A stretch of DNA of 64,000 nt, taken from Spirochaeta africana DSM 8902. Lineage in GTDB: Bacteria; Spirochaetota; Spirochaetia; DSM-27196; DSM-8902. The notes under the pieces were generated by a model. That model saw only the letters and a list, made by a program, of their open reading frames with translations, had not been told where the DNA came from and ran no database searches. Every line of letters starts with the position of its first letter. Positions within the stretch are counted from its first letter, which is position 1. The DNA lies in assembly GCF_000242595.2 (NCBI RefSeq), contig NC_017098.1, positions 310,001 to 374,000 on the forward strand. The letters run 5' to 3'. Below, in pieces: positions 33,335 through 42,067 of the stretch. A program made the position numbers and the translations under genes.

Positions 33335-35653
33335 ATGATTCAGTTCAACGACACAACCCGTACTTATTCCCTGCATTCCGGCGACATGACCTATCAGCTG
33401 AGTATTGGCAGCCGTGGTGAGCTGATTCATGCCTATGTCGGGGGACGGCTGCGAAGCAAGGCTGCCGATGGCCGCACTGCCGAGACGTGGTTTTCCCGAA
33501 GGCGTTTGCCGGTGCCGTATTCCTGCACCACTGATCCACAGGACCCGACATCATCCCCTCAGGTGCTTCCCGGTGAATGGCCGGGTGCCGGGTTGGGAGA
33601 TTTCCGCCATCCAGCCTGGCAGGTGCAGCTGGCAGACGGCAGCCGGGCGCCGCAGCTGCGGGTTGTGGAGCATGGCACCATGCCGGGGCTGCCGGGGCCG
33701 GAGGGGATGCCCCACCTGCGGCAGCGCAAGGGGGATCAGACCCTGCGCATCCTGCTGCGAGATACCGCCGGGCGCCTGGAGGTCGAACTGTATTACGGGG
33801 TGCCAGAGGGGCAGTCGGCGGTGGTGCGATGGGCACGTGTGCGCTGCACCGACAGCGCTGCCCTGACCCTGCAGCAGGCCGACAGCTTTTGCCTTGACTT
33901 ACCGGATAACGACTGGCATCTGCTGAGTCTGCCCGGCAGCTGGGCGCGTGAGCGCTGGCTGGAGCGACTGCAGCTGGGGCGAGGTACCCAGCAGATCGAG
34001 AGCCGCCGCGGAATATCCGGGCATCATGCAAGCCCGTGGGCGGCGCTGGCTCGACCGGACGCGACCCAGGATCATGGCGATGTGTTGGCGGTTGCCCTGG
34101 TATACAGCGGCAGCTTCCAGCTGCAGGCAGGGGTGAGTGATTTCTTTCACACCCGCTTTCGCGGGGGGCTGCAGCCGGAGGGATTCTCCTGGGAACTGGG
34201 CCCTAACCAGGTGTTCGATACCCCTCAGGCCGTAATCTCCTTTGATACAAAAGGTCTGAACGGTATCAGTGCCCGGTTGCAGAGCCTGGTTCAGGACCGT
34301 ATCCTGCCGCCGTACTGGGCCAGTCGTCCGCGGCCGGCCCTGTTGAACAGCTGGGAGGGGTTGTACTTTGACACCACAGAGAAGACTGTTGCTGAACTGG
34401 CCGAGGCAGCTGCCGGGCTTTCGGTAGAACTGTTCGTCCTGGACGATGGCTGGTTTCGCGGGCGAAATGACGATACCAGCTCACTGGGTGACTGGGAGCC
34501 GGATCCGGACAAGCTGCCCGGCGGGATCGCTGGCATTGCCAACAAGGTCTGTGAACAGGGAATCGGATTCGGCCTGTGGATTGAGCCAGAGATGATCAGC
34601 CCCGACAGCGAGATGTATCGCGCCCACCCCGAATGGTGTCTGCAGGTGCCCCAGGGGCCGGGTATACAGGCGCGCAATCAGCTGGTCCTGGACCTCTGCA
34701 AGCATGAGGTAGTGGATTATCTGGCGGGGATCTTTACCAGGCTGATAGGCTCGGCTCCGATCAGCTACATCAAGTGGGACATGAACCGCAACCTGACCGA
34801 GGCAGGCTCCGACAGCCTGCCGCCGCACCGCCAGGGAGAGGTTGCCCACCGCTGGATGCTCGGGGTCTATCGCCTGATGTCGCAGATTACATCCGCCTTT
34901 CCGGAGGTGTTGTTCGAGGGGTGTGCCGGCGGCGGCGGCCGCTGCGATCTGGGGGCATTGTATTACATGCCGCAGTACTGGATCAGTGATGATACCGACG
35001 GGATGGAGCGGTTGCGTATCCAGTATGGCACCGGCATGTTTGTGCCCCCGGCGGCAATGAGCGCCCATATCTCGGATGTGCCGAATCACCAGGTGGGCCG
35101 GGTAACCCCGCTGGAGTTTCGCGCTGCGGTAGCAATGTCAGGTTCCTTCGGTGTGGAGCTGGACGCACGCAGCATGTCTGCTGCCGAGCAGGCCGGTATC
35201 CGCAGCGTACTGCAGCGCTGGCGCCGGTATCAGCCGCTGCTGACCCGGTCTCGCCTGCAGTGGATCCTGCCGCCCTCCTGGGACTCGATCCTGCCGACGC
35301 GACCGGTTGGCGGGAATCCGTCCTGGTCGCCGGGTCGCGAGGCTGCCTGGATGTTTGTCTCACCGGAATCCGGCGGCCGGCGTGACCGCTCTTCCGGTGG
35401 GTGCCCGTGGATGCTGGTGGTGTATGCCCAGGTGCTGGCAGCCCCGGCGGCTGCCCCGCGCATCCTGCGTATCCCCGGGCTGGACCCGGCCGGGGAATAC
35501 CGGGTGGTCCTGGAGTACAGTGCTGCCCCGGGTCTGCAGCCTCAGCAAGAGGAGTTCCTCACCTTTGGGGACGACCTGCATCTGCGCGGACTGCAGTTGC
35601 CCTACCTTGCGGGTGATTATCGGGTCATATATATCGAAGTTTTCCCGGTGTAG
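33335..35653 (+). CDS. GH36 alpha-galactosidase
   Basis: 772 residues, the usual size of bacterial GH36 enzymes. An N-terminal beta-sandwich (1-310) precedes the catalytic barrel: LLNSWEGLYFDTTEK, LFVLDDGWF, FGLWIEPEMISPDSEMY, then SYIKWDMNRNLTE with the nucleophile Asp near 479, and YWISDDTDGMERL with the acid/base Asp near 552. It hydrolyses terminal alpha-galactosides such as raffinose or melibiose. No signal peptide is seen, so the sugars must be imported first. AAGGAG precedes the ATG. Confidence 0.95.
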   Translation: MIQFNDTTRTYSLHSGDMTYQLSIGSRGELIHAYVGGRLRSKAADGRTAETWFSRRRLPVPYSCTTDPQDPTSSPQVLPGEWPGAGLGDFRHPAWQVQLADGSRAPQLRVVEHGTMPGLPGPEGMPHLRQRKGDQTLRILLRDTAGRLEVELYYGVPEGQSAVVRWARVRCTDSAALTLQQADSFCLDLPDNDWHLLSLPGSWARERWLERLQLGRGTQQIESRRGISGHHASPWAALARPDATQDHGDVLAVALVYSGSFQLQAGVSDFFHTRFRGGLQPEGFSWELGPNQVFDTPQAVISFDTKGLNGISARLQSLVQDRILPPYWASRPRPALLNSWEGLYFDTTEKTVAELAEAAAGLSVELFVLDDGWFRGRNDDTSSLGDWEPDPDKLPGGIAGIANKVCEQGIGFGLWIEPEMISPDSEMYRAHPEWCLQVPQGPGIQARNQLVLDLCKHEVVDYLAGIFTRLIGSAPISYIKWDMNRNLTEAGSDSLPPHRQGEVAHRWMLGVYRLMSQITSAFPEVLFEGCAGGGGRCDLGALYYMPQYWISDDTDGMERLRIQYGTGMFVPPAAMSAHISDVPNHQVGRVTPLEFRAAVAMSGSFGVELDARSMSAAEQAGIRSVLQRWRRYQPLLTRSRLQWILPPSWDSILPTRPVGGNPSWSPGREAAWMFVSPESGGRRDRSSGGCPWMLVVYAQVLAAPAAAPRILRIPGLDPAGEYRVVLEYSAAPGLQPQQEEFLTFGDDLHLRGLQLPYLAGDYRVIYIEVFPV

Positions 35654-35675
35654 GCTGGGTATAGACAGAACTGGG

Positions 35676-35695
35676 TACGCTTACAGCGTATTTTT
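35676..35695 (+). terminator. short rho-independent terminator
   Basis: TACGCT (35676-35681), loop TAC, AGCGTA (35685-35690), then TTTTT, 22 nt after the alpha-galactosidase stop. Confidence 0.6.
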
Positions 35696-35707
35696 CCCGA
35701 TACGGTG

Positions 35708-35737
35708 CTGGCATGATAATCCGGTGATGACTACACT
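35708..35737 (+). promoter_or_regulatory. sigma70-like promoter, leaderless type (hybrid kinase)
   Basis: CTGGCA (35708-35713), 18-nt spacer, TACACT (35732-35737), then 6 nt to the ATG at 35744. Confidence 0.5.
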
Positions 35738-35743
35738 GTAGGT

Positions 35744-37672
35744 ATGAAGCTTGAGGTGCAACAACTGCTCGATGGCATACCCTTCCCTGCCGTCGGCTTG
35801 CGTAAGGATCTGCAGATTGCCGCATTGAATCAGCCGGCCCGGGAATTATTCGGTGGTGCGGCAGCTGCCGGCCGCAGGCCGGAGGATCTGCTGCCAGGGA
35901 TTGACCTGGCAGCGCTGCCTCCCGAGGGTGTCGAGTATCGCCTCGATTCCCGGAGGCTCCGAATCTGGATGATCTCCCCTGCTGTCGACTGTCGGTTGCT
36001 GATACTGCAGCCGCAGCACGAGGATTCGCCAGCCATTTCTGTGTCTGCAGATGAGGCTCAGTTGGACAAAATCGAGTATATTATCTCTGCCGTCAGTGAT
36101 GGCGTGGTGTACTTTCGTGCAGCTGATCACCGGGTAGTCTGGGCGAACCGGTCGGCTGCGACCATGCTGGATACAACCCGGGCAGAACTGAGAGGCCGCG
36201 ACAGCAACCAGCTGTGGCACGGGCTGTGCCTGCCTGATACCGCCGCCTGTCCGGTGGAGCGCTGTTTTGCGGCGCAGACGCCGTACTGGGTGGAGTGCAG
36301 CACCACACAGGGAACCGAACTGGTGGCGCATGCCTATCCTGTTCACGATGAGGCTGCCGAGTTTATCGGGGTGGTACTCACCCTCCGCGATATTACCTAC
36401 CGCAAGACTATCGAGGAACAGCTGCAGGAAGCCTTTGACCGGGCTGATTCTGCCAACCTTGTCAAGGATCAGTTCATCGCAAATATCAGCCACGAACTGC
36501 GCACCCCGCTAAACGGGATTATCGGGATTACCGAGCTGATGCTGAGATCATCGCTCACCCCTGATCAGGAGCGATTTATCGGGATGATTCAGCAAAGTGG
36601 AAATCGGCTGCACGAGGTGGTGCGGGAGATCCTGGCATTTACCCAGCTGGAGACAGAGGAGCTGCGGGGACAGGAGATCCGTTTTCACCTGGGGGCACTG
36701 ATGCGCGATACCGCTGAGCCCTTCCAGGCGCGTGCGCTGCGCAAGGGACTGGGGTTCCGGATTACCATCCCGGCAGAACTGCAGACCTGGGTAGAGGGAC
36801 AGTCGGGCCGGTTGCGTCAGATACTCCGCAGCCTGCTGGACAACGCGGTCAAGTTTACCCGTGAGGGCAGTATCGAGGTCAGGCTCACCCAGACGACCGG
36901 GGAGCAGCCCGCCGACGGTGGTATCAGCTGTGAGATCTGTGTCGCCGATACCGGCATCGGCATCCCGCCGGAGTACCTGCAGCAGATCTTTGAGCCGTTC
37001 ATGCAGGTGGAGGCCGGATTTCGCCGCGAATACGGCGGCATAGGTCTCGGCCTCTCCATGGCGCAGCGACAGGCCAGGGCCATGAACACCGAGCTGCAGC
37101 TTGCCAGTACCCCGGGCAGGGGTACCCGGGTGTTCTTTACCATGCAGCTGCGCCGCGTGAACACCGCCACAGGCCTGGTCGACACCGGAGATGTCAGCAT
37201 GGAATATGTCAGCAGCGCCCGGGGCAGCAGCCCTGGCGGTTCCAGCACCCCGTCCCCCGGCGGCAGCGCTGCGGTCAGCGGCAGTCGGATACTGGTAGCC
37301 GAGGATGATCGCATCAATCAACGGGTAATAACCGCGATCCTGCGCGCCCAGGGCTGTGTGGTCGAAACAGTAGAGAATGGTCGCCAGGCTTTGTCTGTGC
37401 TGGAAACCGGCGACTATGACCTGGTGCTGATGGATCTTCAGATGCCGGAAATGGATGGTCTGCAGGCAACCCAGATCATTCGCGATCCCGCATCCCCGGT
37501 TCGGGATCACAGTATACCGATCGTCGCGGTTACCGCCTTCGCCAGTGAGCTTGATCGCACGGCCTGTATGGATGCCGGTATGGACGGGTTTCTGGGCAAG
37601 CCAATCAGTGCTGCCAAGCTGCTGCAGACGATTCGCGAGTACGCCAGCTCCGGTGATCTGCAGAAGGAGTGA
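35744..37672 (+). CDS. PAS-domain hybrid sensor histidine kinase/response regulator
   Basis: 642 residues, no membrane segments. A short N-terminal PAS-like region (1-95), a PAS domain (105-220) containing a Cys cluster (LCLPDTAACPVERC, and a further Cys in YWVEC), HisKA with SHELRTPLNGII and phospho-acceptor His250, a HATPase domain with LLDNAVKF, DTGIGIP and GIGLGLSMA, a Ser/Gly/Pro-rich linker (about 483-507) and a C-terminal receiver with VAEDDRINQ, LMDLQMPEMDG and the conserved Lys in FLGKPIS. The Cys-containing PAS could sense redox state or bind a metal or haem. It has no receiver partner nearby. Confidence 0.93.
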   Translation: MKLEVQQLLDGIPFPAVGLRKDLQIAALNQPARELFGGAAAAGRRPEDLLPGIDLAALPPEGVEYRLDSRRLRIWMISPAVDCRLLILQPQHEDSPAISVSADEAQLDKIEYIISAVSDGVVYFRAADHRVVWANRSAATMLDTTRAELRGRDSNQLWHGLCLPDTAACPVERCFAAQTPYWVECSTTQGTELVAHAYPVHDEAAEFIGVVLTLRDITYRKTIEEQLQEAFDRADSANLVKDQFIANISHELRTPLNGIIGITELMLRSSLTPDQERFIGMIQQSGNRLHEVVREILAFTQLETEELRGQEIRFHLGALMRDTAEPFQARALRKGLGFRITIPAELQTWVEGQSGRLRQILRSLLDNAVKFTREGSIEVRLTQTTGEQPADGGISCEICVADTGIGIPPEYLQQIFEPFMQVEAGFRREYGGIGLGLSMAQRQARAMNTELQLASTPGRGTRVFFTMQLRRVNTATGLVDTGDVSMEYVSSARGSSPGGSSTPSPGGSAAVSGSRILVAEDDRINQRVITAILRAQGCVVETVENGRQALSVLETGDYDLVLMDLQMPEMDGLQATQIIRDPASPVRDHSIPIVAVTAFASELDRTACMDAGMDGFLGKPISAAKLLQTIREYASSGDLQKE

Positions 37673-37699
37673 GTCAACAGAAGGGCTGTACGCGAGGAT

Positions 37700-38734
37700 C
37701 TAACTGGGCCCGGCGCACAGGGCACCCAGATCACGCAACCGGCTGAGCTCGCCAATCGCCACCAGCCTGTCGTTGGCCTGCAGGATCTGGCTGGAGGGTG
37801 GGTTATACAACAGTCTGCCGTTGGTCTGCTGAATAGCCACCACGATTATGTTCAGTTCGCTGCGCAGCGGTGACTCTGCAAGGGTTTTTCCGGCCAGGGG
37901 TGAGTTTTCCAGCAGCACGACCTCCTCTATGGAGATATCCTGCCCATGGGCCCGGGCTACGGTTTCCATATACTCGACGATCCCGGGGCGCAGAACCAGT
38001 TGGGTCAGGCGATGTCCGACCAGTTCATAGGGCTTGATAACCCGGTCTGCCCCGGCGGTCTTCAGTTTCGGCTCGGTCTGATCGTTTACTGCACGGGTTA
38101 CCACAAAGAGTTCGGGGTTCAGCGCTTTGGCAGTTATGGTGGTAAATACGTTTTCTGCATCGCTGGAAACAACCGAGATCAGGCCGCGTGCATGTTCAAC
38201 CTGGGCCTTGCGCAGGACTTCATCCGCGCTGGCATCACCGATCAGATGCAGATAGCCGCTGTGATCAAGGGCTTCAAGCACCTCCGGATCATTTTCTATG
38301 ACTACAAAGGGGGCCTTTTCCGAGGCAAGATCCTCACACACATGGCGCCCCATTCGCCCGAAACCGCATACGATTATATGATTGCGCAGGCTGGCAATTT
38401 TCCTTTCCATTCGCTTCCTCCGGATTACATATGACTCAACCAGAAGTTGAACTGTCCGTCCACCCAGATATGCCAGGGAGGCAAGCCCTGACATAATCAC
38501 AAACACGGTCAACAATCGGCCGCCGGGGGTGAGCGGGCGTACCTCGCCAAAGCCGGTGGTAGTCAGGGTGATCATGGTCATATAAAAGGCATCACCGAGG
38601 GACCACCCCTCAATCAGGATGTATCCCCCGGTACCAACGGCGATGGCGGCGGCCAGGATAAAGGCGGAGATGGCCACCTGTTGGGATAGTGTAGTCCGAC
38701 TGACAGTGTGCAGCTGGGTTTGACGACGATGCAT
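37700..38734 (-). CDS. potassium channel with RCK/TrkA domains
   Basis: 344 residues. Two membrane helices flank a pore loop with the selectivity-filter region TTTGFGE (58-64), a variant of TVGYG. A RCK_N/TrkA-N domain follows (IIVCGFGRMGRHVCEDL, then LIGDASADEVLRKA) and then a TrkA_C domain (about 255-344). This is the MthK-like channel type, in which ligand binding to RCK rings gates the pore. The frame opens at 38758, but the ATG at 38734 is preferred because a -10 TACAAT ends 6 nt before it and lies inside the longer frame. Confidence 0.92.
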   Translation of the reverse strand: MHRRQTQLHTVSRTTLSQQVAISAFILAAAIAVGTGGYILIEGWSLGDAFYMTMITLTTTGFGEVRPLTPGGRLLTVFVIMSGLASLAYLGGRTVQLLVESYVIRRKRMERKIASLRNHIIVCGFGRMGRHVCEDLASEKAPFVVIENDPEVLEALDHSGYLHLIGDASADEVLRKAQVEHARGLISVVSSDAENVFTTITAKALNPELFVVTRAVNDQTEPKLKTAGADRVIKPYELVGHRLTQLVLRPGIVEYMETVARAHGQDISIEEVVLLENSPLAGKTLAESPLRSELNIIVVAIQQTNGRLLYNPPSSQILQANDRLVAIGELSRLRDLGALCAGPS

Positions 38735-38740
38735 GCCGGT

Positions 38741-38769
38741 ATTGTAGCGTGCCGGCATCAGGAAAGCAA
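38741..38769 (-). promoter_or_regulatory. sigma70-like promoter, leaderless type (K+ channel)
   Basis: On the minus strand: TTGCTT (38764-38769), 17-nt spacer, TACAAT (38741-38746), then 6 nt to the ATG at 38734. Confidence 0.55.
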
Positions 38770-38779
38770 TCGGCAGCTG

Positions 38780-39799
38780 TCACCAGCCAAACAGGCCGCG
38801 TTTTTTCGGTTGTTGTGATACCCGCAGCAGCCCATACAGCAGCGGGTTAAATCCATGCCCGCACCAGAAACTGCTGCCGGGGATGTTGGCGGTCCGGTAA
38901 TCGAGGTGGGCACGTCGGGGACGATCGATGCTGCAGCGCCCCCATTCCAGCAGCTGATGCAGCAGTGCCGTACCAACGCCCATGCCCTGACGGGCGGGAG
39001 CGACGCTGCAGTTGCGGATATAGAGAAAGGGTTCGCCAGTCAGTGGGGCAAGATAGCCCTCGCCGTGAACAGTGGTGTAGCCGTCGATATAGCCGATGAT
39101 GTCTCCGTCGAGTTCAGCGATAAAGTGGGCCACACGGGGTGCCGCCAGTTCCTGTTCGAGACCGGCATAGATCTGGCCGGCAGCTGGCGGCGGGGTGATC
39201 GCCATAGCCGGGGTGTGGTGCTGTGCGGCAAGCACGCGGAACAGCTGCTCGAGTGCGGGCCTGTCAGAGATGCCTGCTGGCCGCAGGCGGACCCGCGGCG
39301 GCAGGTTGAACGGGGCCAGGTCTTCCATGGAACGCACTGCATGGCAGTGGTATCTGGCAAATCCCAGATCTGACCAGGTCTCGGCCAGTTCCTGCTGGGC
39401 TGCATACACCGAACAGCGGTGCACCCCGATACCCTTTTGCTGCAAAAAACCTGCTGCCTTGCTGTACAGGGCAAACAGCTCGCGTCGGGGAGCCGGTTTC
39501 AGGCTGGATAGCTGCAGCATGGCGTAGCGCTGCGGAAAGAACTGTGCCTTGGGGGAGTTCGGGTCGAGCGAGGTGGGAATGGCCAGCAGCATGCTCTGCG
39601 GTGTTTCGTCCGTCTGGGTAACGGTTTCCCAGGCGCCGCACTGCTGGCGGGCAATTGCCGTCTGTATGTCCTGCAGTTCCGAAGCCTGCAGTCGGACCCG
39701 GGGCAGCTGCGGGTGGAGATCCTCGATGCGGGCTCTCCAGCGGTGCATCAGGCTGATACGCTCGGCTGGATTGTGCAGTGGTCGGCAGATAAAGCCCAT
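38780..39799 (-). CDS. GNAT-family acetyltransferase
   Basis: 339 residues. The C-terminal half is a GNAT domain: VRLRPAGISDRPALEQLF, then the acetyl-CoA loop in NCSVAPARQGMGVGTALLHQLLEWG, then LDYRTANIPGSSFWCGHGFNPLLYGLLR. The N-terminal half may be a second, degenerate GNAT-like fold. The acceptor is unknown. The start lies 4 bp after the stop of the upstream gene (39803-40927), so the two are co-transcribed. Confidence 0.85.
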   Translation of the reverse strand: MGFICRPLHNPAERISLMHRWRARIEDLHPQLPRVRLQASELQDIQTAIARQQCGAWETVTQTDETPQSMLLAIPTSLDPNSPKAQFFPQRYAMLQLSSLKPAPRRELFALYSKAAGFLQQKGIGVHRCSVYAAQQELAETWSDLGFARYHCHAVRSMEDLAPFNLPPRVRLRPAGISDRPALEQLFRVLAAQHHTPAMAITPPPAAGQIYAGLEQELAAPRVAHFIAELDGDIIGYIDGYTTVHGEGYLAPLTGEPFLYIRNCSVAPARQGMGVGTALLHQLLEWGRCSIDRPRRAHLDYRTANIPGSSFWCGHGFNPLLYGLLRVSQQPKKRGLFGW

Positions 39800-39802
39800 G
39801 GG

Positions 39803-40927
39803 TTACTCGGTCAGCGGGATGATGTTTATGCCGGGCTTCAGTTCGACAGCCGGGGTGGTGACCCGGTCTAGTCCTCTGGAGACCTGGATACGGAAGCGGC
39901 CGGGCTGGGTGACCGCGAACACCCCGGGCAGCTCGCGCGGTTCGGCGCTGTCCGGGAAAACTACGAAGCGGTTGGGTGTAAGGGTGAGTACGATTACCTG
40001 GTCGCGACGGTGTCGATGATCCTCGAATATCTGCAGGGAGCCCTCTATCAGGTGGCCCCATTCCCGCGACAGATATTCGACCATCGGTTCCAGCGGCGGG
40101 GTGCGGAGCATCGATGGTACCATGATCCCGGTGATGCCGATCAGGCTGCCGCCGATAATAGTGCCGGAGAGCGCGGCGGTTCGCGCCTGCGACTCACCGG
40201 GAAAGAAGGGTATCCGGAAACCGGGGTGCAGGAGATCGGCGGCGGAAACGGCGGCAAGTCCGAAGCCGGTGGTTGCAATAAAAAACTCCGGGATCGGCAG
40301 GCGGTTATGGGCGTAGGCGTAGCGCCTGACCTCGGCCCTCAGACCTTCCATAAGGGCCTCGAAGCGGTCGATGTCCTGCTGGCGTGCACCCGGCGGCAGC
40401 TGCTCATAAAGCTCGAGGGTACTGAGTGCCTGATCCCATTCCCCCAGTGACAGATCGTAGGCTGCAAAAACCGCCAGCAGATACAGCCCGATTGCAGCGT
40501 TGCCGGCAGCGAGGTCCGCCAGTTCTCCGGTGTCAGACAGCTGTGCAGATCGCGGGGGGTGTGCGTTGTACAGGATCTGAACCATCTGCTCGGGGTTTCG
40601 CTGGTAGGTGTACAGGTTCTGCTCGATGGTATGCCGGGCCAGCTGAAGATCGGCGGTAAACAGCGTCTGGTTCAGGCGTTCCTGATTGGCTGTCAGAAAG
40701 GGGCTGACGCCGCGATCCAGCCGGCGGCGCAGTTCGGCAACCGCATCGGACAGATCCTGACGGTGATCATGACGGCTGACAAGCTGTTCTGTATAGTCCA
40801 GCAGCTGCTCACTGGAGATCTCGGACATCGGGAAACGGGATTCCTCGCCCGAGGCTGCTGCAAGCGGCAGCAGCGTCAGCAAGGCGATCGTACACAGCAG
40901 CCGGCTCGGGAGCATGAAGCACTTCAT
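39803..40927 (-). CDS. hypothetical exported/membrane protein
   Basis: 374 residues, family not recognised. It has a signal peptide (about 8-26), a helical, possibly TPR-like region (35-200; ADLAAGNAAIGLYLLAVFAA, then LGEWDQALSTLELYEQLPP), two hydrophobic segments near 215-275 rich in Gly and Ala, and a C-terminal beta domain of about 75 residues (VIVLTLTPNRFVVFP, then GRFRIQVSRGLD) that resembles a carbohydrate-binding or PEGA-like strand pattern. It is the first gene of an operon with the acetyltransferase. The -10 TATAGT ends 7 nt before the ATG. Confidence 0.65.
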   Translation of the reverse strand: MKCFMLPSRLLCTIALLTLLPLAAASGEESRFPMSEISSEQLLDYTEQLVSRHDHRQDLSDAVAELRRRLDRGVSPFLTANQERLNQTLFTADLQLARHTIEQNLYTYQRNPEQMVQILYNAHPPRSAQLSDTGELADLAAGNAAIGLYLLAVFAAYDLSLGEWDQALSTLELYEQLPPGARQQDIDRFEALMEGLRAEVRRYAYAHNRLPIPEFFIATTGFGLAAVSAADLLHPGFRIPFFPGESQARTAALSGTIIGGSLIGITGIMVPSMLRTPPLEPMVEYLSREWGHLIEGSLQIFEDHRHRRDQVIVLTLTPNRFVVFPDSAEPRELPGVFAVTQPGRFRIQVSRGLDRVTTPAVELKPGINIIPLTE

Positions 40928-40934
40928 ACCTCAT

Positions 40935-40963
40935 ACTATAGCGTGTTTGTCGACAGATGCCCA
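40935..40963 (-). promoter_or_regulatory. sigma70-like promoter, near-leaderless (40927 gene)
   Basis: On the minus strand: TGGGCA (40958-40963), 17-nt spacer, TATAGT (40935-40940), then 7 nt to the ATG at 40927. Confidence 0.55.
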
Positions 40964-40986
40964 GAGAAACCCGGTTTTGCGTCGGG

Positions 40987-41988
40987 TTAATCGGGGTAGG
41001 ACAGCCCCCAGTCAGCCCGAAACTGGTCCATGAGGCTGATGATCTGCAGGCTCTCTTCGATTGGCATGATCCGGCTCTCGGCGAGGCCGGACAGAATGCA
41101 GTGCGAAGCCTCCTGGATCTCATACTGGAATCCGGTGGCGGGGTATCCGACCTGGTAGGTGTGGGTGTGGCTGCCGGTACGGACGTGTATTACCGATGGG
41201 TGAAAGAAATCCTCTACCTCTATGCTTCCGGTGGTGCCGTACAGCAGTGCGGTGTGCGGGGTGGCCACCCGACAGCTTGAACTCAGCACTGCCGTACCGC
41301 CGCCGGCAAACTGCAGCAGATAGGCTGAAACCTCATCCACCCCGGTAGGCCCGATCTCCGCCACACTCCGGGCAGAAATCAACTCGCGTCCATACACGAT
41401 TCTGGCAAAGTTCAGCGGATAGATACCCAGGTCCAGCAGGGCGCCGCCGGCCAGCTGTGGGTTGAGCAGACGATGCTGCGGATCATCAGCGACCTGAATG
41501 CCGAAGTTTGCCTGCAGCAGGCGAACATCGCCGATAACCCGCTGCTGCAGAAGCTCGGTCAGCTGGCGGATCCCGGGAAGAAACCGGGTCCACAATGCCT
41601 CCATCAGGAAGCAGTCATGACGGCGAGCGGTGTCGCGCAGCCGGACGAGCTGATCAGCGTTTATCGTGATCGGTTTTTCACACAGGACATGCTTGCCCTG
41701 TTCCAGGCAGAGCATGGCGTGGGCAAAGTGAAAGTTGTGAGTGGTGGCGATGTAGACCGCATCAACGGCCGGATCGCCTGCAAGCTCGGCATAGTCCTGG
41801 TAGACGGTGAGATCCGGATAGGTATCGCGGTACTGCCCGGAAAAACCGGCAGCGTTGGAGCGTGAAGCCACGGCAACCAGATCGGCCGTCGGAACCAGCG
41901 GCAGCGCCTGCACAAAATTGTGGGCTATGCTGCCGCACCCGAGTATTCCCCAGCGAACGGTGCTCCGTTGTGAGTCGGGGGCATTCAT
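40987..41988 (-). CDS. Gfo/Idh/MocA-family NAD(P)-dependent oxidoreductase
   Basis: 333 residues. A Rossmann domain with GILGCGSIAHNF and AVASRSN, the family loop YIATTHNFHFAHAMLCLEQGKHVLCEKPIT containing the catalytic EKP, then a beta-sheet domain (ALLDLGIYPLNFARIVYG). These enzymes oxidise or reduce sugars, inositols and sugar-like diols using NAD(P). The frame opens at 42165 inside the divergent MoxR gene, but the ATG at 41988 gives the standard N-terminus and follows a near-perfect promoter by 7 nt. No Shine-Dalgarno is present. Confidence 0.92.
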   Translation of the reverse strand: MNAPDSQRSTVRWGILGCGSIAHNFVQALPLVPTADLVAVASRSNAAGFSGQYRDTYPDLTVYQDYAELAGDPAVDAVYIATTHNFHFAHAMLCLEQGKHVLCEKPITINADQLVRLRDTARRHDCFLMEALWTRFLPGIRQLTELLQQRVIGDVRLLQANFGIQVADDPQHRLLNPQLAGGALLDLGIYPLNFARIVYGRELISARSVAEIGPTGVDEVSAYLLQFAGGGTAVLSSSCRVATPHTALLYGTTGSIEVEDFFHPSVIHVRTGSHTHTYQVGYPATGFQYEIQEASHCILSGLAESRIMPIEESLQIISLMDQFRADWGLSYPD

Positions 41989-41995
41989 TCCGTAT

Positions 41996-42024
41996 ATTAC
42001 AATCCCCGTTGGCGTATTTGTCAA
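41996..42024 (-). promoter_or_regulatory. sigma70-like promoter (oxidoreductase), shares its -35 with the divergent promoter
   Basis: On the minus strand: TTGACA (42019-42024), 17-nt spacer, TGTAAT (41996-42001), then 7 nt to the ATG at 41988. Confidence 0.75.
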
Positions 42025-42047
42025 CTTGGAAATCGCCATGTTATACT
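42018..42047 (+). promoter_or_regulatory. sigma70-like promoter (MoxR operon), shares its -35 with the divergent promoter
   Basis: TTGTCA (42018-42023), 18-nt spacer, TATACT (42042-42047). The -35 overlaps the minus-strand -35 by 5 bp. The leader is about 14 nt and contains GGGAGG. Confidence 0.7.
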
Positions 42048-42067
42048 CCACAGCAACGGGAGGTACT

